The position numbers were made by a program, and so were the translations under genes. DNA of 64,000 bases from Lithospermum erythrorhizon (Eukaryota > Streptophyta > Magnoliopsida > Boraginales > Boraginaceae). Shown here in pieces: positions 12,181-23,217 of the stretch. The DNA lies in the NCBI GenBank assembly GCA_019722365.1, contig JADFUC010001417.1:1-64000 (forward strand), read 5' to 3'. How positions within the stretch are numbered: the stretch's first letter is position 1; the number at the start of each line of letters is the position of its first letter. The notes beneath the pieces are model-generated. The model was not told where the DNA came from, made no database searches, and worked only from the letters and a program-made list of their open reading frames with translations.

Positions 12181-13400
12181 CTCCTACCTTCCTGGATGAT
12201 TACTTGTATCAACGATTCCTTATCGATTTTCCAACAAATGAGCTATGGTAACATTATTGTCACCAAACTCTCTGCATATGTGGTTTTGCTTCAACAAATT
12301 AATACGATATTCAAGACTAAGTCGAGATGGCCATCACAATTCCATTAATTCACCAAGATATCGAAAACTACCGACATATCCGTCAGAAATCCCACGATGT
12401 ACAAGTCTTTCCATCCTTACATTTCACATCGCACTAAGACATTTCTCCAATCGGCCCGTGCAGTAATACATAACTGCATCGAGATCTAGAATCATCTCTC
12501 GCCGGTTTGAAAACTCGACACGGTGTAGCCATCTAATAACAACTCATTCTCCCCCTCCATATACGAGACATACATCCTGGGCTTTAAGTACTTAAGTGAT
12601 ACCCTTACCGCTATCCAATGTGAGTTCCCCTGACATGTGATCGGGTAAATCTAATTAGTTACACTCAAATCGTAGTAACGCCTCGTTGTGTACACATGGC
12701 ACACATGATAGATCCTATGGCCGGTGAATACGGAACTTTAATCACGTTGCTTTTTATCTCGCCTCAAGCTGGACCGCCAAAAGACCAGTGGATACCGCAT
12801 ACCCATGAAAAGATTACCTTCTTGGAGTTCTCCATAAAGAATTATGCAAAAAACTTATATGTTCTAGCTCACCCAATAAGCTTCTTTGAACGATTCCTGT
12901 ATCTGATTCCAAGAATGTATCGCCTTCCAGGTCCTTTATTGTGAAATATTTGCATATCCACGCTGATCTAGTCAAGCATAGGTATGTCGCTTCCAATTAT
13001 TAGTATGACATCTACATATAGGACCACAAATGCAATATGGTTCTACTCAACCTTCTTGTATATTAATAAGAATCTTCTTCATATTTCTAGCAAATCCAAA
13101 ATCTTTTGATTGCTTTATTGAAACGGGCGTTCCAACTACTGTGATGCTTCGCTTCAATCCATAGATGGATCTATGTAGCTTACATACCTTCTTAGGGTCC
13201 TTTGGACATATAAAACTGGAGTTTGTATCATGTCCCGACGTGTTTATATATACCCCGAAATGCACAATGTTTCTACTATGGTGTCAGGTCCTGTGATATG
13301 TCATACCTTAAGTATTTCCAATAAACGACAACGCCGGGCTTCATCTTCATTGGTCTTCTACTACTTCATGTTTATGGTTACATAGGAATTTCAAGATATC
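12181..13400 (-). pseudogene. Degenerate Copia pol, reverse transcriptase and RNase H part
   Basis: Minus-strand frames carry, in order, PKDPKKVCKLHRSIYGLK (13.2 kb), FGFARN, the active-site segment LYVDVILIIGSD (about 13,010; the usual YVDD has become YVDV), FTIKDLE..TFLE (12.9 kb), RSLLGELEHISFL, PAIGSIMCAM (12.7 kb) and remnants of the RNase H region (SFQT..RDDSRS, about 12.5 kb). These are the second half of a plant Copia reverse transcriptase and the connection/RNase H region. Stops and frameshifts are frequent, so it is dead. The gag, protease and integrase parts are absent here; sequence of the same family with exactly those parts lies at 58-63 kb. Confidence 0.8.
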
Positions 13401-13542
13401 GATGTTTCAGCGCATACCCATGTAATCATATCGTATATGCTTGATCGCTTCATGTACGGGCACTTTGACCGGCTCAAAGACTTCTTTACATACCATGTAA
13501 CTATATCAATAAAATAAAATCTATCTCGGCTCTATGTACTTT

Positions 13543-13965
13543 TTTGAGGAAAAGACTACTCATGATGCATGTTTAAATGAGTTAGTTGCTTTGAATGAAT
13601 GATCTCATATATATTCATTGCATGAGAAAAGTGTGTAGAGCTGAGTCTTTTTTGGGTGCTTAAAGCTTGAAATCCAAGTTCACATAACCCTCTATTTGAA
13701 AAAATAAAGATTTTGTACCTCAAATGCTAAAGTTGAATGGGTTGGATATAACCCAAAATTTTGTTAACGAAAAAATAGCATCATACTTTTATTCGAGGTA
13801 CAAAGTGAGTCCTCCCCAACGTGTTAAACTTAAGATAGTTCCTAAACTCGTTGGAAAAATTTAAACTTGTTTATATATTTAAAAATATAAACAAAACAAA
13901 CCAAGATCGAAAAGTAAATGTAAATCCATTCATAATAAAATATATATTCAATATATGTACTTATA
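13543..13965 (+). repeat. Left arm of a large inverted duplication
   Basis: This 420-bp segment is the inverted complement of 16622-19818 once the solo LTR at 16858-19640 is removed. It contains, on the plus strand, the last codons EEKTTHDACLNELVALNE and a stop at 13602, about 250 bases of non-coding sequence with CAAATGCTAAAGTTGAATGG, then GTTGGAAAAAT (13849), which is the complement of the Copia-type LTR end at 16734. Because it lacks the solo LTR it shows the empty target site (AGCATTTGAGG by complement). Confidence 0.75.
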
Positions 13966-15821
13966 TAAACATCGCCCGGCAAGTAGAAATACTGACACAA
14001 CCAATGAACATAGGAATCTAAATTCTATGTAACCATATGCTTCCTCAGGCATTTATTGAAATACTTAATCTTGAAGTAGTAAAGACCATCTCAGCTGCTG
14101 CATTTATTGGGATCAACTACTTCATGTTTGAAGCAAGTAGGAATCTAAATTTCTATATAACCATAAACAATTTTGGAAATACTAAATTCCTATGTAACAA
14201 TCTCAAGAGTAGGAATCTTGAATACTAAATTCTAAGTGTAATAATCTTGAAGTATAGAATCTTGAATTTACATATATGAGTAGAAATCTTGGAAGCTAAA
14301 GAGGGAATCTAAATTCCTATGTAACACCCGGACAAGGCATTGGGAATCATACATACTGATTTATGCGCATTCATCAGGTATAAACACAACCCCAACCTAC
14401 TAAGTATCGTTGCGTAGACGCTTCAACGGGGCGGACTCAAGTGAAGTTAGTCACATTCTCGGAATTCCACCATGGAAATCAAGCCAACCGGCCGATTGAC
14501 TTTGTCCGGACACTTTTATCAATAAAATGTAGCAAAGGTTCAAAATGAATGATTCCAAGAAAAGTTATCTCCCATAAGATACGGAGTTCAACTCAAAGAA
14601 GCCACAAAGGTTCCACCACTAGCCGGTATGAACAAAATGAAGGACATATACTTTATGCCTTGGCTATAGGGTCCGGCTATGAATGCTATGTTGCGCATTA
14701 CGACTGATGCGCCGCATGCATTCGTTGCTACTAAATGATACTAAGCTTAACCAGCAAAGCCACCGATTTACAAGCGGCATTCCTAAGTATCCGAGAATAA
14801 CTAAAGATGTATTCTGTATATGGCGAGTATGATGAGTTCGTTTATTACTGGTACCGAGCGCTTCCGAATCGACAGCGCGAGCAAATAGCTCGGGAAGCCC
14901 AAGCAACATATGTTGCTAACCCTTTACTGCCAAACCACTACCTTAGGCAAAGGATTTAATAATACGCGGCAAACATTGGTCTTAGATAAATTATTTAAAT
15001 GGGTGTTAGGTTCAAAGGAGTTAGTATATCTCAAGGTTTTGTTACGCGAACAATAATCAATATTTTGGCTTTTTTATATATCAATTGTTGCTCATTACGC
15101 TTATGTATTTACATGTCTTAATTCTTACATATAACCCGTTGTGTCTTCGTCATGGAATCTCCTGGCTACCATACAATTTCTGTAGAGGCAACTCGAAGTA
15201 TCGACAAGCAGGACCCTTTCAAGTCTAGAAATATAAATATAACCATTCACCTTGGTCGATGTCGATAGTCCGGGGCAACAAGAATTAATGACCACCATAA
15301 ATGATTGATGATCAATTCTTTTGGATCGAGGGAGCTTGTAAGCTTAATCAATCTTTTACGGGCTATCACAGATAACCGAGAGCTGGGATTAACTGGCTGA
15401 AAAATCATAAGATACGTATATCCGTGTCCTATGATATTGCTTAGAACCGCTAAGTTTAACGATTCTTAGACCCGTATATACAACTATTTATTATATAAGT
15501 TGTGTGCTTTAACTATGTCAAACGCCCCGGCCTTAAGCTTTCTGGACTATAACGGCATATGTTAGGTTACGCAAGATAAGAAAAGAGGTGTCGATATATT
15601 ATATGAATTTATCCATCCTCGATATACAAGGTAGATCTCGTGCCTCCCCAAATGAGTTTGGGACTAATTGGTTTAAGGGACGCCATAGTACCCGATTCAG
15701 CCTACAAATTGAGTAAAGAAAGTCGCGGGTGTTTCATGACACACTTCTTATGATTAGTCCGCGATCAGGCATCGCGCGAGCAAAGCGAATCAGAAAGTAA
15801 TCGCGACAAGTGGCAACGGAG
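13966..15821 (+). other. Loop of the inverted duplication: decayed retroelement interior
   Basis: Between 14004 and 14330 the near-palindrome TAGGAATCTAAATTCCTATG and variants recur about four times. From about 14340 to 15500 there is mixed, moderately GC-rich sequence with no intact frame. At 15590-15821 the sequence (TTTATCCATCCTCGATATAC, AAGGTAGATCTCG, then CAAGTGGCAACGG as a polypurine-like tract) matches the internal tail next to the LTR at 39328, so this is the 3' end of a Copia-type element running into the LTR at 15822. Confidence 0.45.
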
Positions 15822-16734
15822 CGTTGAAATCGTAGTATTTTTGATTTCTATAATTATGTCCGCTAAAATTGTCAGAATAATTCATTTACTAGTTTGGGCT
15901 TTTTAAACGAGATTACTTAACTGTTGCTTCAATAAATAGTAATTATAAATTACCAAATTGAAACTCATGATAATATCGTGGGTTGCGCCGTATTGCTAGA
16001 TCCTATGCATAATCATATAATCATAATGGTCAATTATATTATACAATTGTTATTATCTCGAGCCTGTATGGGTCACACATAACATTGGAAGTTATATTCC
16101 ATGTATGGAATTAAATCATGGTCAAGTGACGAGTGATTGAAATCGACGAGACTAATCGAGATTTTACACTAATAGTGTAAAATTTATATCGATCTAAACC
16201 GAATTTAATTAACTTGTAAGTTTAATTAATGGCTTAACTAATATAGCTTATTAGTAATCCTGTTGCCATTTACTGCTTAATATTAAGTTAGTTAACGGCT
16301 TAACGGGTTAAATTTTATTTAGTAACGAGTCAAGCTATTCAAGATGTGAGTCAGGTCTATATATTGGTAAGTTCAAAGATGGAAACTTAATTCATCTTTT
16401 CTCATTTTGGTCGCCCCTCCCCTCTCACATAGCCGCCCAAACCCAAGCAAATATTAGCTTGTTTTTGTTGTCCAATACTACAAGATTCTAGCAAATCCAA
16501 TTTAGATTCAACCGCTTCGCGTGACTAACTAGACATCAACTCAAGTACAAGAACGGTGAGTTCAACGAAGGTCAGCGAGAGAAATTGATCATATTCGCTA
16601 TTGTGTTGCTCTCGTATTCATATGTACATATATTGAATATATGTTTTATTGTAATTCGCTTATATACATTTATTCGATTCGTTGTTTTTTTTATATTTTA
16701 AATATAAACAAAGTTTCGCATAATTTCTCCAACA
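15822..16734 (+). mobile_element. Copia-type 3' LTR (family F, copy 1)
   Basis: The LTR begins (C)GTTGAAATCGTAG, a decayed TGTTGGAAATCG, right after a purine-rich tract and ends TTTCTCCAACA at 16734, giving the usual TGTTGG...CCAACA ends. Its first 300 bases align by eye with the minus-strand LTR starting at 39328 (shared TTATGTCC, ATTCATTTACTAGTTT, ATGGTCAATTATATTAT). The size of about 910 bp fits Copia LTRs. The sequence after 16734 is flanking DNA and is repeated inversely at 13546-13848. Confidence 0.65.
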
Positions 16735-16857
16735 GCTTTAGGAACCATCTTAAGTTTAACACCTCGTGGAGGCCTAACTTTGTACCTCGCAAAAAATGAT
16801 GTTATGTTTCTTTAACAAAATTTTGGGTTATGTCAACCCATTCAACTATAGCATTTG

Positions 16858-19635
16858 TGTAATAATCCGTTATTTAAAAAAAAAATTAAATTAAATTTTT
16901 TCGGCCTACTTGGACCCGGGAATAGTATAATTTTTTCGATGATGATATTATTTCGCAAAATTTTTGAGTGGAATTTCATTTATAATTTAGTAAAGGTTTG
17001 CCATGGAAATAATTTATCTTCGACCCAAGCCAAGCAGATTTAAGACGATAAATGGAGAATTAACCGAAACCGAATCTAGACTCGATTTTTTTTATAAATA
17101 TTCATAAGCTTATCCTCCACATCATAAAACCAAGTCATCATCTCATCTTGTTCCATCATCATCTTCATCTTGTTCCATTTTTGGTCGAAATATTCACCCT
17201 CCCCCTTAAAAAATTTCATTTTCCATTTCTATCTTCGATTGCCGCTCAAACTCAAGACGGCCAATATCATTTCTCCCCATCATTCTTTCTTCGAAGTTAA
17301 GGTAAGAAATTTCAAGTCTTTTCGAGATATTTCGGGTTTTGATTATGCTGACTTTTTGGTTGACTTTTTCATAATTGAATTTTATGATAAATCTTAGTTG
17401 GTTGGTGGCTCCGTGATTTATTTGAGTGATGAATTCGGTGATTTAGAGAGATCATGTTGAGGACGCATGGCCGAGTTGACTTTTAGGTTTTCGGTTGACT
17501 TTTATATGGATATTTTTATAAGACTTTAAATGTGTGTGAGGTTATATCGGGACCTTATGATAGTTGTTATGATGTTAAATTGGTGATTTAAAATTGATTA
17601 AAGGGCGTTATGTCAAAGTGTAAATTCCAAGTCGAAAGTTATAATTGATATTTCGGAGATGATTACACTATGGACTTGATGACATGGGCTAGGAATAACT
17701 TATAAGTCGATTTGTAAATGAAAAGGATAAAGATGGAATTTAGCTGGGAATCGATTGGTTGTGTCCATGGGATTATAATTGATAGTTTATCCGCTACGTT
17801 AGATCAAGCGAGATGTTTCCTCAAGAGTCAAGTTATGTATCTTCTGCACCCCGTAGATAAGAAGAGGCTCATTATACTTTCCTGCGTTTAGCGTTGACGC
17901 GAAAGCGGCGCTACCTTGATTGTTTTTCGAAGGTTTTACTTCGCAGTTAGCGAGGCGAAGCATTTCTTATCTCACTAGTGTTACTTACGCATTTACTTTA
18001 AATCAGGTGAACACGTTATCGCGAGCATGAATACGTGGAGAATGATATACATGTTATTATGATACGACATGGAGAATGACATATGTCATCAGGTTAAGAT
18101 TACGTGAGAATGATACATGTAATCGTGATATGATTATGTGATTATACTGTGGCGCCAAGATCGCTGAGGTAAGTAATAGCCGAACTCCCAACTTATATTT
18201 TGATTGGCCTGGCCGCACTTATGATTTCGTGGGCCTCGCTGGCTTATCAGGTTTGACTTACGACAAGTAGATGTTTTAGCCGCTGCGTTTGGATATTGTT
18301 TTGAAAGAGAAAGAAATTTCGCTATCGAGAGGCCGACGGTTGGGAGTTGTCTATGACTCGAGGTGACTCGGTATCGTAAAGCACCTATAGTCGGGATTAG
18401 TAGGAATTAGGCGACTCTCCTTCCTTGCGTGATACGTGAAGCCATTGGCCCTATATTACGGTATAGCATGCGGCTCGCCTTATACCGTATAAGAAATCGC
18501 ATGACTGCTTTGACGCTTTGTCGCTAGTATCGTTTGCTGGGTGGCCCTATACTACGGTATAAATACAGGCGATTTGGCCTTATACTCGCATAAAGAGCTG
18601 CATGCAGTCTTTCGATCACTTGGCATTGTCGATGTGGCCCTATACTACGTATAAATGCGCTTGTTTTATACTTAGTGTATAGCAATGTGTGCCTTATACT
18701 TAGCCAGATAAGAAATGTACAGGCTCATACTTAGCGATGAGCGACGCGCTTCTTTATACTTTGTGTATAAGTGCGCGTGCCTTTACTTGTGTATAAGTGC
18801 GTTTTACCTTATACCGCGGTATAAGCGCCGGGTGATTATTTATTAGTCCATTCCTGTGTAGACGGATCGAGTATACGCATTGTAGGATGGTATACCGCGG
18901 GATAATGGTAGATGTGAGGTTTCACGACTAGAGTTTTAGTCGTTGTCGAAATTCATTGATTTCTTTTCTCAAATAGCCACGAACTCTATTATATCTTCAT
19001 GTATTATGTCCGAGATTGCCATGAGTTATGTCAGATGACCTTTTAGGTAGTCTCGATATATGTATTATTCATATTTGACTATTATATTATTTGGCCGACT
19101 GCCTGCAATTGCAGCTCACCCCTCGTTGTTTCACTGCCTCACGCGCTTACACCCCTTTCGCATCGGGGCGGCATTTCATTTGTGCCAGTTGACAGACGCC
19201 CAACAGCCCAAGCAGGTCGCTTCAGAGTTTTGTTCCGAGTGGCGTGAGCACGGTAAGGCAGATCCTCATACCGATTACGCGTCATTAAATTATTTCGATT
19301 GTTGTATTTTTCCTTAAACTTTAAATTGGCTTCATCAGTTGCCATTTCATATCTCGCAAGTGATACAAGACGATCATCCGTCAGAGGCCTCGCTTCTAAG
19401 ATTATTTTATTTTCGGGGATATGTTGTGCATATATATATGGGTTCATTACTCGATATCACCACGGATTATAAATTTTAAAAACTCGCTGATTTGGAAAAC
19501 TTAATTGTGATCACATTTTTTGGATTTAAACCACTGTATTTTAAACCGAGTCGCCCATCGGTTTCCTAAGCGACTCGTGTTCGGATTTTTAATGACTCTC
19601 ACTCTCGCATACGACTTTCTGGGAAGGTCGTTACA
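16858..19635 (+). mobile_element. Solo LTR, 2,778 bp, dominant Gypsy-like family
   Basis: It starts TGTAATAATCCGTT and ends GGAAGGTCGTTACA. It is flanked by a perfect 5-bp target duplication ATTTG (16853-16857 and 19636-19640). There is no internal coding region, so it is a solo LTR left by recombination between two LTRs. A TATA-like TTATAAATA lies at about 17090, followed by a CT-rich leader and a splice-donor-like AAGGTAAG at about 17300. If that TATA box is the promoter, U3 is only about 260 bases and R plus U5 about 2.5 kb; this is inference. It holds a palindrome array (18445-18835). Open frames inside (for example 19060-19317 and 19139-19447) are fortuitous. Confidence 0.9.
18445..18835 (+). 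repeat. Array of short imperfect palindromes CTTATAC-n-GTATAAG
   Basis: About nine units are spaced 20-90 bases apart, each a small hairpin: CTTATACCGTATAAG, CTATACTACGGTATAAA, CTATACTACGTATAAA, TTATACTTAGTGTATAG, CTTATACCGCGGTATAAG and relatives, often followed by GTGCG. Equivalent arrays lie at 10090-10205 and 50645-50935 in other LTRs of the family, so it is a family character and not a local accident. Confidence 0.75.
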
Positions 19636-19759
19636 ATTTGATGTACAAGAATCTTTATTTTTTCAAAATAAGTGGGTCATGTCAACCCATTCAACTTTAG
19701 CACAAAAAATGACCAAACTCTATATAGTACTTGTCTCATTTAATAAATATATATTGGTA

Positions 19760-20656
19760 TCATTCATTCAAAGCAACTAACTCATTTAAACATGTATCAT
19801 GAGTAGTCTTTTCCTCAACAAGAACATTAGAAATAACCTCATACAACTCAGTAATCTCAAGATCGGGCTCATTAGTAAATAATAGAGGAAAATCAAAATC
19901 AAGATCATCATTAATTAATATAGGATTCAGTAAAGAAACTCCCTGTTTTGACACAAGATCTTGAATTTGTGGCAATTGTTGCTCATTTTCTCCTTCAGCT
20001 AGAGAACTATCATTCGGGTAAGATCACCAACCTTTGCACTCTTCGAGCCTTTTCGAAAAGTGAGGAATATAAGTGGGCGGAGAATCGTAGGCTCCTTGTT
20101 ATCATCTATTAGTTCTCCCCCATTCATCTCAACATCTGGCCAATGTAATTCAACTTCTTCCTCTAACTCATCTTTTTACTTTGAGATCGTATAGTTAACA
20201 TATCTGTTGGGGCTTTTCACTTTGTATGTCCAATCGCTGCATTCCTCGAAGAATGCCTTTCTACAAGATCAATCAATCAATGATTTCATCCATCTGCTGC
20301 TCAAACGCCTTCTCTTCTTGTTCGCTTCGCTATCAAGAAATTGACGACGCTTCATTATGCTCATAGGCCTTAATGCTGGCAATCATGATAATAATTCGAG
20401 ATAACAATTATAATACGGTGCCAATATCGATTTCCCGCATTTACTGCAGAATTACTAGTAGGTACCCATTATTATATTGTCACCCATCAAATAACCACCT
20501 CTGCACTGCTTGCTCGCTAGCCTCACAAAGCTCATTCAATTGATCAAACAACAATTGTATCTAAGCATATATATCCATTTATCACAAACTTTTTATTTTT
20601 GAAAAATAAATGACAATAAAAATAAAACTAGTAAAATCAAACAAATAAACTCAACT
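19760..20656 (-). pseudogene. Degenerate gag-like leader region of an Athila/Tat-like element
   Basis: Downstream (minus strand) of the tRNA-Asp-type primer site, interrupted frames read EEKAFEQQMDEI, EVELHWPDVEMN, then a clean run from about 19975 with QIQDLVSKQGVSLLNPILIN, an acidic NDDLDFDFP stretch, EITELYEVISNVLVEEKTTH and the end at 19760. No zinc knuckle or pol domain was recognised. Position after a primer site suggests gag, but this is inference. The final 18 residues recur inverted at 13546-13602. Confidence 0.4.
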
Positions 20657-20674
20657 CCCAAAGCAACGGCGCCA
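20657..20674 (-). other. Retrotransposon primer-binding site, tRNA-Asp type
   Basis: The minus strand reads TGGCGCCGTTGCTTTGGG, matching the 3' end complement of plant tRNA-Asp (TGGCGCCGTTGCC...), the primer used by Athila and Ogre/Tat elements. A 5' LTR should therefore lie just above it. Confidence 0.7.
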
Positions 20675-20680
20675 AAAACT

Positions 20681-21900
20681 TGATGAGTTATAATTTAACC
20701 TCGCAAGTGTACGAATCGCATAAAGAGTATAGCTTGGTGGCCTAACCATCGAGAGTTGATTTAATTTGATTAAAAACAACAAATCCATACTAAGAAAGCA
20801 ATTAAAATGAAATTTGATTTTGTAATTGACTAAACTAAATTCAAATAATTAAATAAGTGTATGCATTTTTGGTTTGTTGGAGAAAAAATGTCAATAATTT
20901 CAAGTAAATATTTACAATCTAAATTATTAGTTATTTCTTGGATTTGATTTTATCTAAAGCTTCTAGATACCATTCACGGCTCACGGTTCACCTGATTGCT
21001 TTCAGCTTAATTAATCTCCTACGCTACTGAAGAAAATTAATTAGCCTAAAAAGCTCAAGAAATCTATTGAACCAAATATTTAATTGTATACTTCCGTATC
21101 ACAATCTCCTATTCAATTAGTCAAGTGACCTATTATGAATTTCCATTCGGGTAGTGGCTTAAGCATAATACTCAGATAAAATTAGGGACAATGAACAATA
21201 AAAGAATTAATATAACTGAAAATAAAGATAAATAAACATAAAGTATTAAAATTATTGATTATATCAATCCTCAATAATTTTTGGATTAAAACATAAACAA
21301 AATCATAATTAAAGAGAGTATTAAAAGAACCTATTCAGGAATTTATAATTTGAAACAATACTGGCATACTGCAAGGCATAAGATTGATTTTGCACTTTTT
21401 GTTTCCTGTTGGCTGAGGAAGTGGCCTTTCGGCCAAAGCTCTTGAAAAAACAGAGGTCCGCCTTTTTCTTTTTTCATATTCTTGTTTTATAGTTCATTTG
21501 ACCTATTTTAATTTGGATCCAGGCCCATCTTTTATTATGTATTTTAGACTTGTTTAATTAATTTTTTTTTTAAATTGTCCGAAAATTCACAACTTTTAAC
21601 TAATATTCATACAAAATACAAATATCAATAAATATCGCACATAAAATTCTTAAAATATATCAATTTAAGTACAATAAACTCTAAAATACATGACAAATAT
21701 AGACTAATCAAGACTCATGATATTTTGTCTCAGTAGATCTATAATTTCAAGTTGTTTCTTTTTACGAAATACGACAATTTACTTTTTAAGCCTAAGTTCA
21801 CCATGTTTTAAGCTTAACTCAATTTAGCTTATAGAAGAGTTTCCATGACAAAAACAAAGCACGATTTTAGTATTTCAAGGCGATGAATTAAATTAAATGT
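20681..21900 (-). mobile_element. Probable 5' LTR of the Athila/Tat-like element (right end uncertain)
   Basis: Immediately above the primer site the plus strand reads TGATGAGTTATAATTTAACC, consistent with an LTR terminus (TG on this strand is CA on the element strand). The following 1.2 kb is AT-rich, non-coding and LTR-like, with a short GC-richer block at about 21400-21460. The far terminus was not identified, so the end coordinate is a guess. Confidence 0.4.
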
Positions 21901-22022
21901 AAAATATATAAGACACCAAACACTACACATTTAAAATTATTTATAGGTTACTACTCATATTATTTCTATATACTATTTCAAAATATTTATACTACCTTCT
22001 CGAAGTTACCCCATCACCAATA

Positions 22023-22270
22023 TAATCTCCCTCCGTCTCTTTGGCCATGTTTAAATTTTAATTTTTTATTTCAAAATACTTATCTCTTCTAGCCTAAAAA
22101 TTATATTTTTATATTTTCTAACGCATTTCTTGCTATTAAATTTCAATCAACCAATTATATAGTTTCAATTAATTGACATTTTACATTTTCAATGTACTTT
22201 TTGACTACTTTTTATTTTTCTTAATTTATGCAAAACGATTAAAAGAACTAAAAGGAACGAATTGAGTATT
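22023..22270. mobile_element. Stowaway-like MITE, about 245 bp
   Basis: The left end AATCTCCCTCCGTCTCTTTG is a classic plant MITE/mariner terminus. The right end (AAAAGGAACGAATTGAGTAT) is its decayed complement. There is no coding capacity. The sequence from here to 22640 is AT-rich, with a GC-rich hAT-MITE-like remnant at about 22360-22460. Confidence 0.5.
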
Positions 22271-23217
22271 ATTTTAATATTTCTCCAAAAAATTTAATCT
22301 CATCACATGACACAACACCGAGCTACTAAAAACAATAATATTAAATATTCAACCGGTATGGATATTTCATACCGAGCCCGGGACTGAGTCAAAGGCTCGA
22401 TAGGGTTCGACTAATAACTCAACTCGCAAGCTTAAATCAACTCAAACCTTTAATTTTAACTTGATCGATTTCAGACAATGTACTTAATAAATATTATTTA
22501 TAATTGTTAAATTAATCATGTATATTACAATATGTTTAAAACTCAATATATATTACATACAAGTATTAAATTAGTAATATGCATTAACAATACGTATTAT
22601 TAAATTAGTAATATGCATTAACAATATGTATTAACACAAAAAATTATTATTTTTCACGAAAATGCCTAAATTAAGTCAATATGGAATGGAACCCCATAAG
22701 AGTTCGACTGACTCGACACCTGACATCTGGGCTCGATTTGCACTAATTTTACATAAAACTCAAACAAAGAAGATTCCACCAGGACCACAATTATCAAACC
22801 GAGTTCAAACGAGGCATGGCTCTGATACGTACCGATTCGCTCAAAGGCCTGGGCATTACAAGAGCTTTGGTGCCACTCAAGCCAAATGGGATGAAAGCGA
22901 CCTCGCGATAGCCAGCCGATAGCTCGGGATTCCCTACCAACACTTTCAATCGTTATACGGGCTTGCCGAGTATAAGGTCTACCCCGGTGGCGTGGTTTGC
23001 GCGTTATTCGTCACCGACGTCTACCCAAAGGCACACTGATTTTTAAAGAGCGCCATGCTACCTTTACAAAAAGTAGTAGTCAAGGGTATTTTTGTCCATC
23101 GCTATCTATTTTCGCCAGTGTTTATGTTGAAACTGGACAATGTTTTGGGACAAAAATTAATGTACATATGCTCCAAGCCTCCAACACAGGCACAGGTTGT
23201 AGTAGAATTATTATCAA

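Larger units (their letters stand above)
16622..19818 (-). repeat. Right arm of the inverted duplication (split by a solo LTR)
   Basis: This arm includes the last 110 bases of the LTR ending at 16734, flanking sequence 16735-16857, the inserted solo LTR, and 19641-19818. Its coding remnant on the minus strand ends EEKTTHDTCLNELVALNE with a stop at 19760. The arms pair closely at 16622-16857 with 13712-13965 and at 19641-19818 with 13543-13711, with a more divergent stretch in the middle of the latter. Confidence 0.7.

Noticed and set aside
19060..19447. Open frames of 85 and 102 codons on opposite strands
   Set aside because: Both lie inside the solo LTR and are not shared as frames with the other LTR copies.
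22662..22922. 86-codon plus-strand frame upstream of the Shg1/BOD1-like gene
   Set aside because: No recognisable domain and no continuity with exon 1; probably repeat-derived promoter-side DNA.
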